A stretch of DNA of 46,884 nt, from assembly GCA_017448795.1 (NCBI GenBank), contig JAFSKV010000037.1, forward strand, positions 1-46,884, written 5' to 3'. Below the pieces are notes generated by a model. It was not told the origin of the DNA, did not search any database, and saw nothing but the letters and a program-made list of their open reading frames with translations. Source of the stretch: Synergistaceae bacterium. GTDB taxonomy: Bacteria > Synergistota > Synergistia > Synergistales > Aminobacteriaceae. A program made the position numbers and the translations under genes. This document shows, one piece after another, positions 31,898-38,568 of this stretch; positions within the stretch are counted from its first letter, which is position 1; every line of letters starts with the position of its first letter.

Positions 31898-33669
31898 ACT
31901 ATCTGCTTCAGATTTCAGTCGGGCCTGTTCAGGATTTTATTGCGGCGGCAAGAAGGACACGTGATTTGTGGTTCGGGTCTAACATGCTCTCGGAAATCGC
32001 TAAAGCAGCGGCGAAAAGTGTGAAGGACTCCGGCGGAAAGCTCATCTTCCCAGCCCCCGAAAAGGACGAAGATTTGTCGCCCGGTTCAGATTTGAGCGTG
32101 GCTAATGTGATTCTCGCTGAGTTCGGAGATTCTGACGGTGAAACGTTAAGGGCAGTCTCAGACAAAGCACTTGAGGCCGCAAAATCACGCCTGAAAGTTT
32201 ACGCCGATAAAGTCTGCAAGATTATGGGGAAATATATCGTCAAAGACAGGTGGGACTCACAGCTTGACGACATAATAGAGTTCTACAGCGCGTGGGTTCC
32301 TGCTGACGGGGATTATCATTCAGCGCGCAGGAATGTGGGCAGGCTCTTGGCGGCAAGAAAGAATATCAGGGACTTCAACGCAAACGACTGCAAAGACAGA
32401 GTCCCGAAAAGCTCCCTCGACGGCCTCCGTGAAAGCGTGCTTATCCGCAACGAGTCAGACGAAACATTATCGGATCTTCCCCGCGGTGTCAGCATAAAGC
32501 CCAATGAAGCACTTGACGCAATCGGACTCATCAAGCGCGTTCCGGCCGGGGGAGACTGGGTATTTCCGTCAGTCTCACGTGTTGCCCTCGATGCATGGAT
32601 AAGGACTGAGGGAAAAGAATTTTGCGATGACTCATACTTCATGGGAATGTGTGAGGAGCTTGCTGACCTCGGCGCGTTGAGCAGGGCCAGGCTTCCGGGA
32701 GGCGTGTATGACTCATTCCCTTATGACGGAGTGATATTCCTGCCTGACAGACACGCATCAATCATCGAGGACAGCAGGGACAAGGGCAGGGCGAAAACTC
32801 TTTGCAGCAACATAGCCCGCTACCTTGAACACAAGAAGCCGCCTGAACCCTACCTCGCGTTTATATGCGCTGACGGCGACAAGATGGGCGCGGCACTCTC
32901 GGCCATGAACACGCCTGACGAACACAGGAAGTTTTCTCAGAGCTTATCACGTTTTGCGCTGAAGGCACGAGACATAATCAGCGACAATCACGGAATATGC
33001 GTTTACACCGGCGGCGATGATGTTATGGCGTTTATCCCCCTAGGAAATGCTTTAGACTGCGCACGGTCTCTGTATGACCTCTTCAAGGAAACCATGAGTG
33101 ATTACCCGGATGTGTCTTTGTCCGTAGGAATAGCAGCCGCCCACGCAATGGAGAATCTAGAATACCTGTTCAATTTCGGCCGTGAAGCTGAGAGCATCGC
33201 CAAGAAGGGAGTCAACAACAAGGCTGTAACACAAGGAAACGACCGCAACGGGCTGGCAATTTCTGTGCGTTCACGCGGCAATATCCCCTTCACTGTCCGC
33301 GAGCAATGGAAAGCAAAGACTGACTCGCACGTTCTTGCGGAAATGTCCATAGAACAGCGCATAAAGTTTTTCGCTGAACGCTTCATTAATGGTGAGATAC
33401 CCGCAAAATTCCCCTATGAGCTGAGAGAGAACGCAAAATTTTACACGAACTGGAAGGAAGCATCAACGCTGGCTGAGGCAGTAAAAAGCGATGTCATACG
33501 GATATTCAGCCGCAAAGATATTACCCTCAACGATGACGACAAGAAAGCATTTGCAGATTACACACAGGTAAAAGTTAAGGACGCTGAGACAATGAAGGAG
33601 TTTGCTGACGAGTTAATTTTAGCGCAATGGATTTCATCAGGAATGACACAGGGAGATGATGATGCTTGA
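31894..33669 (+). CDS. cmr2: Cas10/Cmr2, cyclic-oligoadenylate synthase, no HD domain
   Basis: Cas10 is the large Cmr subunit; on target RNA binding its palm domain makes cyclic oligoadenylates. This 591-residue protein starts directly with LLQISVGPVQDFIAAARRTR, the Cmr2 D1/palm-1 beginning, so the N-terminal HD DNase domain is absent. The palm motif YTGGDDVMAF (GGDD at 373-376) and the companion ICADGDKMG (324-332) are intact, which predicts active synthesis. The helical C-terminal domain is present but short. The start is GTG 31894 in a four-base overlap with cmr1. The intact cyclase fits the two CARF proteins nearby. Confidence 0.94.
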   Translation: MNYLLQISVGPVQDFIAAARRTRDLWFGSNMLSEIAKAAAKSVKDSGGKLIFPAPEKDEDLSPGSDLSVANVILAEFGDSDGETLRAVSDKALEAAKSRLKVYADKVCKIMGKYIVKDRWDSQLDDIIEFYSAWVPADGDYHSARRNVGRLLAARKNIRDFNANDCKDRVPKSSLDGLRESVLIRNESDETLSDLPRGVSIKPNEALDAIGLIKRVPAGGDWVFPSVSRVALDAWIRTEGKEFCDDSYFMGMCEELADLGALSRARLPGGVYDSFPYDGVIFLPDRHASIIEDSRDKGRAKTLCSNIARYLEHKKPPEPYLAFICADGDKMGAALSAMNTPDEHRKFSQSLSRFALKARDIISDNHGICVYTGGDDVMAFIPLGNALDCARSLYDLFKETMSDYPDVSLSVGIAAAHAMENLEYLFNFGREAESIAKKGVNNKAVTQGNDRNGLAISVRSRGNIPFTVREQWKAKTDSHVLAEMSIEQRIKFFAERFINGEIPAKFPYELRENAKFYTNWKEASTLAEAVKSDVIRIFSRKDITLNDDDKKAFADYTQVKVKDAETMKEFADELILAQWISSGMTQGDDDA

Positions 33670-34757
33670 AGTACAGGATTACTCCTCTTGACCCGTTAAT
33701 CTCGCGTGATGCCCGGCAGTTCGGCGCGGGAAGTCCGATGCATTCCTTCAGCTGGATCACAAACACGGTCATAGCAGGAGCAGTGAGAACAGTTTTATGG
33801 AAGACCAGCGACAACCCCGGCAGCAAAGAAACTCTTGATGCACTGAAGAATATACCAGTAACAGGAAACTTCCCCATTCTTGACGGAAAAATATATTTCC
33901 CCCGCCCCCTAGACATCATCAAAAGCGCGAATGACATATACCAGATAAAGCCCGGAGAATTTCCCGATGGCAGCGGAGCAAATATGCCGATTGAAGGATT
34001 AATGCCCTCGTTCCCTGACGCTGAGGAAGACTTCAAGCCCGAAAAGCTCAATGCCTTCTGGGAGAAAGACATGATGCTTCACTGGCTGATGCATGGCCGG
34101 GAGAATTTCAGCCCCGGCGAGAAGAACACGCTTCCAGCCCCTGCACATGATGAGAGAGTCCACGCTAAGATTGACCCGTCAGCAGGAGCCGCTAAGGACG
34201 GAAATCTATTCTCAACAACCGGGCTGGACTTCATCCGCAGAGATCCGGACAAGGGACTTTTGCGCGGGGAAATCAGCGTTGACATTGGGACGCTGAATCT
34301 GCCTTCACGTTTCGTTGCACCTGTAGGCGGTGAGAGGAGGCTTGCTGAGTTTTCGCGACATGATGACGACGCTGCTTTGTGGGAATGCCCCGGAGAAGTT
34401 GACGTTACCGGCGGAAATTTACGGCTGGTGCTGGCATCTCCGGCCATATTCGGGAACGGCTGGCTTCCTGACTGGATAGACACTGAGACGCTCACAGGCA
34501 CTATACCCGGCACAAACGCGGCTGTGAAACTGGTATCAGCGGTAACAGACAGATGGCAGCCCGTATCAGGATGGTACTATGAGCGCGGGAATAGCGGCCC
34601 GAAACCTATGCGCCGGGCTGTACCTGCCGGGAGCGTGTATTTCTTCGAGGTAATCAGCGGGAATGCAGACGCAAAATCTTTGTGGCTCAAGTCAATATGC
34701 ATCGACAAACAGAACATCAATGACGGCTTCGGGCTTGTTCTGGCCGGAAAATGGTAG
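33666..34757 (+). CDS. cmr3: Type III-B CRISPR RAMP protein Cmr3
   Basis: Cmr3 binds the crRNA 5' handle at the foot of the Cmr complex next to Cas10. The 363-residue protein begins YRITPLDPLISRDARQFG, a clear Cmr3 opening (P-L-x-x-R-D-x-R-x-F), and ends with INDGFGLVLAGKW, the glycine-rich RAMP loop. The start is TTG 33666, overlapping the cmr2 stop by four bases. Codon use and tight coupling match the rest of the operon. Confidence 0.92.
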   Translation: MKYRITPLDPLISRDARQFGAGSPMHSFSWITNTVIAGAVRTVLWKTSDNPGSKETLDALKNIPVTGNFPILDGKIYFPRPLDIIKSANDIYQIKPGEFPDGSGANMPIEGLMPSFPDAEEDFKPEKLNAFWEKDMMLHWLMHGRENFSPGEKNTLPAPAHDERVHAKIDPSAGAAKDGNLFSTTGLDFIRRDPDKGLLRGEISVDIGTLNLPSRFVAPVGGERRLAEFSRHDDDAALWECPGEVDVTGGNLRLVLASPAIFGNGWLPDWIDTETLTGTIPGTNAAVKLVSAVTDRWQPVSGWYYERGNSGPKPMRRAVPAGSVYFFEVISGNADAKSLWLKSICIDKQNINDGFGLVLAGKW

Positions 34758-34773
34758 ACGAGGAGACGACATA

Positions 34774-35637
34774 ATGAACGAGATAAAATACTGGCTTCAC
34801 GCAATCACGCCGATTCACGCCGGAGCAGGGCGCGGACTGGGCTATATTGACATGCCTATAGCGCGCGAGAAAGTGACCGCATGGCCGTACATCCCCGGAA
34901 GCAGCATCAAGGGAGTCATAGCGGATCACTTCGGGGCATCTGACGAGGACACGCGCAGGAAGGAGGAGAACAGAGTCCTCAAGGCGGCGTTCGGGACTTC
35001 CGGGAGCGATAACGACTGCGCGGCGGGCGCACTGGTCTTCACGGACGCAAATATCCTGTGCATCCCAATCCGCAGCTTCTACGGAACATTCGCGTGGGTT
35101 ACGTCTCCTTTCTGCCTGAAACGCACGGGAACTGCCGAAAACCTTCCGGGGTTCCCGCAGGACTCTGACGCATTCATCACGGATGACTCCAAGCTGGCGG
35201 GTGATGACGGGAAAATTTACCTTGAGGATCTCGACATAAGCGCACAGAAAATCAGCCAGGCCGGGAGAATTGCCGACGAAATAGCCGCATCAGTTTTCGG
35301 GGACAATCAGGAGTGGCGGAAAATTTTTGCTGAACGCTTCGTGATTGTGAGTGATGACCTGTTCACGTTCCTCTGTGAGTCCGGGACTGAAGTGAACGCG
35401 CATATACGCATAAACAGCAAGACTGGAATAGTCGACACCGGAGCATTGTGGTACGAAGAGTCTCTGCCTGTTGAGACGGTATTAACCGGGCGCGTATGGT
35501 GCGATAAAGTTTTTGTTGACGGTGTAACTGCTGCTGACCTGTTCGAGCGTTTTTGCGGGAAAAATCTCACGCTTCAGATCGGCGGGAAGGCTTCAACGGG
35601 AAAAGGCCTCGTGCGCTGTGTATTCGGGAGCAGGTGA
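34774..35637 (+). CDS. cmr4: Cmr4, backbone RNase subunit
   Basis: Cmr4 forms the helical backbone of the complex and cuts target RNA at six-base intervals. The 287-residue protein opens YWLHAITPIHAGAG, then GYIDMPIAREK. The aspartate in IDMPI is residue 26, the same position as the catalytic D26 described for Pyrococcus Cmr4. IPGSSIKGVIADHF and the closing GGKASTGKGLVRC are RAMP loops. ATG 34774 follows AGGAG; a longer frame from 34663 lies within cmr3 and is rejected. Confidence 0.94.
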   Translation: MNEIKYWLHAITPIHAGAGRGLGYIDMPIAREKVTAWPYIPGSSIKGVIADHFGASDEDTRRKEENRVLKAAFGTSGSDNDCAAGALVFTDANILCIPIRSFYGTFAWVTSPFCLKRTGTAENLPGFPQDSDAFITDDSKLAGDDGKIYLEDLDISAQKISQAGRIADEIAASVFGDNQEWRKIFAERFVIVSDDLFTFLCESGTEVNAHIRINSKTGIVDTGALWYEESLPVETVLTGRVWCDKVFVDGVTAADLFERFCGKNLTLQIGGKASTGKGLVRCVFGSR

Positions 35638-35641
35638 TAAC

Positions 35642-35998
35642 ATGCTGGACTTCAGGACAAAAGAGCAGTCTATGGCGGAGAAAGCATACAGCATAGTGAA
35701 CAGCCGCCAGACAGAACCGGGCTTCAAGGACTACAAGAGCTTTGCGCTTTCTTTCCCGTCATTGATACACACATGCGGGCTTGTTCAGGCCGTAGCATTC
35801 GCGATGGCAAAAGACAAGGGAGAATATATAGATGACCTTCAGGCAGTCTTCAACGAAACCGACAACGCCGGGGATTTGGCGACAAGAAGCCGTGAAGCCA
35901 AAGTGATGGAGTACATGAGGATAACGAGACATGCTATTTCCGCCGCGAGCTGGATAAAGCGTTACTGCCAGGCAAGCGGCTCAGAAGAAGGTGAATAA
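35642..35998 (+). CDS. cmr5: Cmr5, small subunit of the Cmr complex
   Basis: A 118-residue helical protein starting MLDFRTKEQSMAEKAYSIV, the typical Cmr5 beginning, with YKSFALSFPSLIHTCGLVQ further on. Cmr5 subunits line the target RNA path along the Cmr4 backbone. ATG 35642 lies four bases after the cmr4 stop. The end overlaps cmr6 by eight bases. Confidence 0.92.
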   Translation: MLDFRTKEQSMAEKAYSIVNSRQTEPGFKDYKSFALSFPSLIHTCGLVQAVAFAMAKDKGEYIDDLQAVFNETDNAGDLATRSREAKVMEYMRITRHAISAASWIKRYCQASGSEEGE

Positions 35999-37046
35999 AT
36001 TGCCGGGATGCCGTAGTGTTCTGGAGGGTCTGAAACTTGAGACGGGCGAAAATGCGTCATTAATCATGACCCGGTACATCAAGAATCTTGACGACAAGAA
36101 CGAGTCGAAGCACGCACTGTTTTCCGCAATGCCTCAAGCCGCAATGAACGCCATGGATTTATACTCGCAGGCATTCAGGATGAGACATGACGCTTTAGCC
36201 GCGGCAGCAGCGCCGGGTTATTTCACGACAATTCAGCCGCTTGTGGTCGGTCTCGGCAACAGCAACGTGATAGAGTCAGGTCTCGCGCTCAATCCTGTGT
36301 ACGGAATGCCTGTTTTGCCCGGCTCATCACTCAAGGGGATAACGGCTCATTACTGTTCTGAGATTTTCGGGCTGGACGATCCTGACTACAGAGGCCCAAA
36401 TCCTGATGCCCCGCTTGAACCAGCCGGGAGAATCTACGAGGCACTTTTCGGGAAAATTGCGCCGGAAAAAGAACAGGAAGCCGGGCTTCTGCGCTTCTAT
36501 GACGCGTGGATAATGCCTGAAAGCGTGAGTGAATGCTTTGTGACGGACGTGATGACCCCTCATCATGGGAGCGATTTTGCTGACCCAACGCCGATAAACT
36601 TCATGACGGTAAGCGGCAAGTTCGAGCTCTGGATAGGGTGCGGGAATCTTGAGGCCGACAGAGGATGGGTAGACTTTGCGTTTTCGCTGACAGAAGCGGC
36701 ACTGAGCAGTTACGGAATCGGGGGGAAAATTCGTTCTGGCTACGGGAAAATGGAACGAGTGCTTTTACCCGAAGAGATTCAGCGGCGAGCAAGGGAGAAG
36801 AAACGCGCAGAGAATATCGCATCTGGCTACATGTTCAGTGAGGGCGATGAAGTCGAAGCGGTCTGCGTGAAGGTCAAAGTCCACAGGGGCAAGGAGAAAC
36901 GTGAATTTGCGTTCAGGAACGGCAGCGGGGACAAGAACGCCGTGAGATTTGAGCCAGCTCCCAAGACAGGCGAGGGCGACTCACTCATGGCAAGGATAGT
37001 AAGAATAGACAGCAAGAACAAAGCATACATACTTCAGGCACTCTAG
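35991..37046 (+). CDS. cmr6: Cmr6 with an extra C-terminal OB-like domain
   Basis: Cmr6 sits at the head end of the Cmr complex near the crRNA 3' end. The RAMP part carries YGMPVLPGSSLKGITAHY (early loop), PHHGSDFADPTPINFM and SSYGIGGKIRSGYGKM (glycine-rich loop, ending about residue 248). Most Cmr6 proteins finish soon after this loop. Here about 75 further residues follow, containing GDEVEAVCVKVKV, HRGKEKREFAF and SLMARIVRIDSKNKAYIL, a strand-rich pattern like an OB or TRAM nucleic-acid-binding fold. The start is GTG 35991, preceded by AGAAGAAG and overlapping cmr5. A terminator follows. Confidence 0.92.
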   Translation: MNKLPGCRSVLEGLKLETGENASLIMTRYIKNLDDKNESKHALFSAMPQAAMNAMDLYSQAFRMRHDALAAAAAPGYFTTIQPLVVGLGNSNVIESGLALNPVYGMPVLPGSSLKGITAHYCSEIFGLDDPDYRGPNPDAPLEPAGRIYEALFGKIAPEKEQEAGLLRFYDAWIMPESVSECFVTDVMTPHHGSDFADPTPINFMTVSGKFELWIGCGNLEADRGWVDFAFSLTEAALSSYGIGGKIRSGYGKMERVLLPEEIQRRAREKKRAENIASGYMFSEGDEVEAVCVKVKVHRGKEKREFAFRNGSGDKNAVRFEPAPKTGEGDSLMARIVRIDSKNKAYILQAL

Positions 37047-37067
37047 CTCAGGGCAATAACGGCAAGG

Positions 37068-37096
37068 GCGGATTCTGGCTTACGGAGTCCGCTTTT
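37068..37096 (+). terminator. Rho-independent terminator of the cmr operon
   Basis: GCGGATTC pairs with GAGTCCGC over eight positions (one wobble) around a nine-base loop, then TTTTGTTG. It lies 22 bases after the cmr6 stop. Confidence 0.78.
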
Positions 37097-37114
37097 GTTG
37101 TACGCAGAAAATAT

Positions 37115-37137
37115 TTCACCCAAATACCCAATATTAT
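37115..37137 (+). promoter_or_regulatory. Promoter block of the micro-ORF cluster
   Basis: TTCACCCAAATACCC (37115-37129), two bases, then TATTAT (37132-37137) as the -10 element. The same arrangement, TTCACCAAAATACCC, two bases, TATACA, occurs at 38096-38118 before the glycine-zipper gene. Similarity continues a short way downstream (TGGA...ACA). Confidence 0.55.
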
Positions 37138-37172
37138 ATGTGGAACGACAGAACACGAAAGGGGATATTATC

Positions 37173-37256
37173 ATGACCATGAAGAAGCCTGTTCTTGACA
37201 CTGAGGACATCATCATCGACATCCTTGTTCTTATCGGGGACATCCTCAAGGGCTAG
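37173..37256 (+). CDS. Micro-ORF 1: 27-residue acidic/hydrophobic peptide
   Basis: ATG 37173 follows GAAAGGGGATATTATC, a good ribosome site at suitable distance. The peptide runs MTMKKPVLDTED, then an Ile/Leu-rich stretch IIIDILVLIGDILKG. The second half would form an amphipathic or membrane-seeking helix with regularly placed aspartates. No family is recognised. It follows the promoter block at 37115 by about 36 bases and is 21 bases from micro-ORF 2. Confidence 0.45.
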   Translation: MTMKKPVLDTEDIIIDILVLIGDILKG

Positions 37257-37277
37257 TATCAGGAAGGAGGGAAAATT

Positions 37278-37367
37278 ATGGCGATTGCTTCCATTATTGT
37301 TGCTGTTGCGAAGAAGGCGGCGGCGGCTGTGATCACTGAGGCCGTCAAGGAGATCGTGAAGGACTAG
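37278..37367 (+). CDS. Micro-ORF 2: 29-residue amphipathic peptide
   Basis: ATG 37278 has a near-ideal ribosome site, AGGAAGGAGG, seven bases upstream. The peptide MAIASIIVAVAKKAAAAVI continues TEAVKEIVKD. It is rich in Ala, Ile and Val with Lys and Glu placed to give an amphipathic helix, resembling in style small membrane-active peptides such as type I toxins or phenol-soluble modulins. That is a resemblance in composition only. The strong ribosome site is the best evidence of translation. Confidence 0.5.
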   Translation: MAIASIIVAVAKKAAAAVITEAVKEIVKD

Positions 37368-37368
37368 A

Positions 37369-37470
37369 ATGCCGGTGACTGGGAGCGTGAAGGGGGGTGA
37401 TAGGTCATGCTGTGGCTTGTTGCTGCGGTGCTGTGGGGGTTGTGCGGGGATTAGGGGAAAAGTTTTTTAG
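37369..37470 (+). CDS. Micro-ORF 3: 33-residue cysteine-rich peptide (or a 15-residue alternative)
   Basis: ATG 37369 begins two bases after micro-ORF 2 ends, with AAGGA five bases upstream. The peptide has two Cys pairs and two single Cys (SCCGLLLRCCGGCAG). An alternative start at 37407 in another frame, behind GAAGGGGGGTGA, would give a 15-residue hydrophobic peptide MLWLVAAVLWGLCGD ending at 37454. Only one, or neither, may be real; the evidence is ribosome-site spacing and tight packing. Confidence 0.25.
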   Translation: MPVTGSVKGGDRSCCGLLLRCCGGCAGIRGKVF

Positions 37471-37570
37471 TACTAACTGGGCGTTTTGCTGGCTGAAACG
37501 TGGTGAGCGGAGGATTTGAGGCAATAATTTACGCTTTGAGGGGGGCTTGGGCATGTGAGAAACAGAATTG

Positions 37571-37692
37571 TCAGACGATTTGTGTCGCATAATGGTTAAA
37601 CTTTTTGCGGGTCATAACTTCTGTCGTAATGGGAACTTGTGATGCGTGAAAAATTTGGCTCTGACCAAAGCGATTTTTGGTGCGGAAAAATG
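37571..37692 (+). other. Leader-like element, copy B (CRISPR array leader)
   Basis: Second copy of the element at 30504-30626, about 85 bases before the array promoter. It begins TCAGACGATT and holds TCTGACCAA and a TTTTTGG/TGCGGAAAAA end. GTCAGA (37570-37575) and TCTGAC (37660-37665) are inverted repeats. The 367-base stretch between the micro-ORFs and the first repeat (37471-37837) contains this element, the promoter at 37777 and no gene that I can see. Confidence 0.7.
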
Positions 37693-37776
37693 GGGATTCT
37701 TTGGCAGATTGTCGCAGTAGGTTGATTTTGCACTTTCCAGAGATTGCAACTGTTTATGAGTTCGTTAGATGAAACA

Positions 37777-37805
37777 TTGCGTAATCCCTGCAAGCGTGGT
37801 AAAAT
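37777..37805 (+). promoter_or_regulatory. Promoter of the CRISPR array
   Basis: TTGCGT (37777-37782), 17 bases, TAAAAT (37800-37805), about 33 bases before the first repeat. The direction agrees with the repeat orientation. Confidence 0.72.
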
Positions 37806-37837
37806 CCGCAACATAGTAATCATGAGGGGTGCTGAGG

Positions 37838-38057
37838 ATTACGAACCTTCCTATAAGGGATTGAAACTATTTCTAGTTCTGGCTACCAGGCCTTCTGTAC
37901 GTTACGAACCTTCCTATAAGGGATTGAAACTTCTTTACACCTGTAAAACCCGACAAGCCTCGCGTCGTTACGAACCTTCCTATAAGGGATTGAAACTCGA
38001 GCATGAGATCTGCGTTGACTACTTTCACGGTTACGAACCTTCCTACTTAGGGTTTTG
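37838..38057 (+). CRISPR. Short CRISPR array: 4 repeats, 3 spacers
   Basis: Repeats of 30 bases begin GTTACGAACC, continue TTCCTATAAGGG and end ATTGAAAC. They lie at 37838 (first base A instead of G), 37901 and 37967, with a degenerate fourth at 38030 that keeps only the first 16 bases well. Spacers are 33, 36 and 33 bases. ATTGAAAC is the usual type III 5' handle, so crRNAs read on the plus strand. The repeat has a weak CCTT/AAGG hairpin, as expected for Cas6 substrates of type III systems. No match to the spacers was seen in the window. Confidence 0.97.
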
Positions 38058-38088
38058 CCCTCCCGGAAAATACCGCGGAGGGTTTTTT
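38058..38088 (+). terminator. Rho-independent terminator of the CRISPR array
   Basis: CCCTCC pairs with GGAGGG, extended by CGG/CCG with one bulged base, around AAAATA, followed by six T. It begins within the degenerate last repeat. Confidence 0.85.
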
Positions 38089-38089
38089 C

Positions 38090-38118
38090 TTGTCCTTCAC
38101 CAAAATACCCGTTATACA
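38090..38118 (+). promoter_or_regulatory. Promoter of the glycine-zipper gene
   Basis: TTGTCC (38090-38095), the 17-base spacer that holds TTCACCAAAATACCC, and TATACA (38113-38118). The spacer and -10 arrangement match the micro-ORF promoter at 37115. Confidence 0.6.
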
Positions 38119-38152
38119 TTATGGACACAATACACTTACGGAGGTTGTTGCT

Positions 38153-38527
38153 ATGAAGAAGATTGCGGCTCTGTTGGTGTTCGTCATGGTCTTTGCTCTG
38201 GCTGCCCCTGCCCTTGCTGTCTACCGTACTGGCTCGGCGGCCGGTGATGCTGCGGCTTATGGTGCCGGGGGCGCGGTCGTTGGCGGCGGTGCGTGTGCGG
38301 CGGTCATGTGGCTCTTCAGCGTGGCCTGCCCTCCTGCGGCGATCGTCAGTGCTGCGGTTGTCGGCGGCGCGTATCTCGGCTGGTATGGCGCGACTGATTC
38401 GGACAAGACCCTCAAGAAGGATGTCGAGAATACGGTTGCGGCTGGCGTTTGGGGGACTACTGCCGGGCTTGCTGCGGCTGAGCTGATCGAGAAGGGTACG
38501 GAGGCTGCTCTCCAGGCTGCTTATTAG
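38153..38527 (+). CDS. Small exported Ala/Gly-rich (glycine-zipper) protein
   Basis: A 124-residue protein with a signal peptide (MKKIAALLVFVMVFALAAPALA). A membrane-prone region follows, dense in glycine and alanine (AAYGAGGAVVGGG, AAVVGGAYLGWYGA), with two cysteines (GGGAC and VACPP) that could form a disulfide. A second alanine-rich helix with acidic residues ends the protein. Glycine zippers pack helices in membranes and occur in pore-forming or outer-membrane-associated proteins. The specific role is unknown. CGGAGG precedes ATG 38153. It sits between the array and the reverse transcriptase gene and shares its promoter type with the micro-ORFs, so it may belong to the same response. No terminator is seen before the reverse transcriptase. 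Confidence 0.72.
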   Translation: MKKIAALLVFVMVFALAAPALAVYRTGSAAGDAAAYGAGGAVVGGGACAAVMWLFSVACPPAAIVSAAVVGGAYLGWYGATDSDKTLKKDVENTVAAGVWGTTAGLAAAELIEKGTEAALQAAY

Positions 38528-38568
38528 CCCGGGGAGCTTCACCCTCTCACGAAAGGAGGCACACTCTC

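Noticed and set aside
37744-38247. Plus-strand open frame with repeated YEPSYKGLKL
   Set aside because: It is the CRISPR repeat translated; the frame spans leader, repeats, spacers and the array terminator.
37883-38542. Minus-strand 219-codon open frame with repeated VSIPYRKVRN
   Set aside because: Antisense reading of the array and the glycine-zipper gene; the repeats come from the CRISPR repeat.
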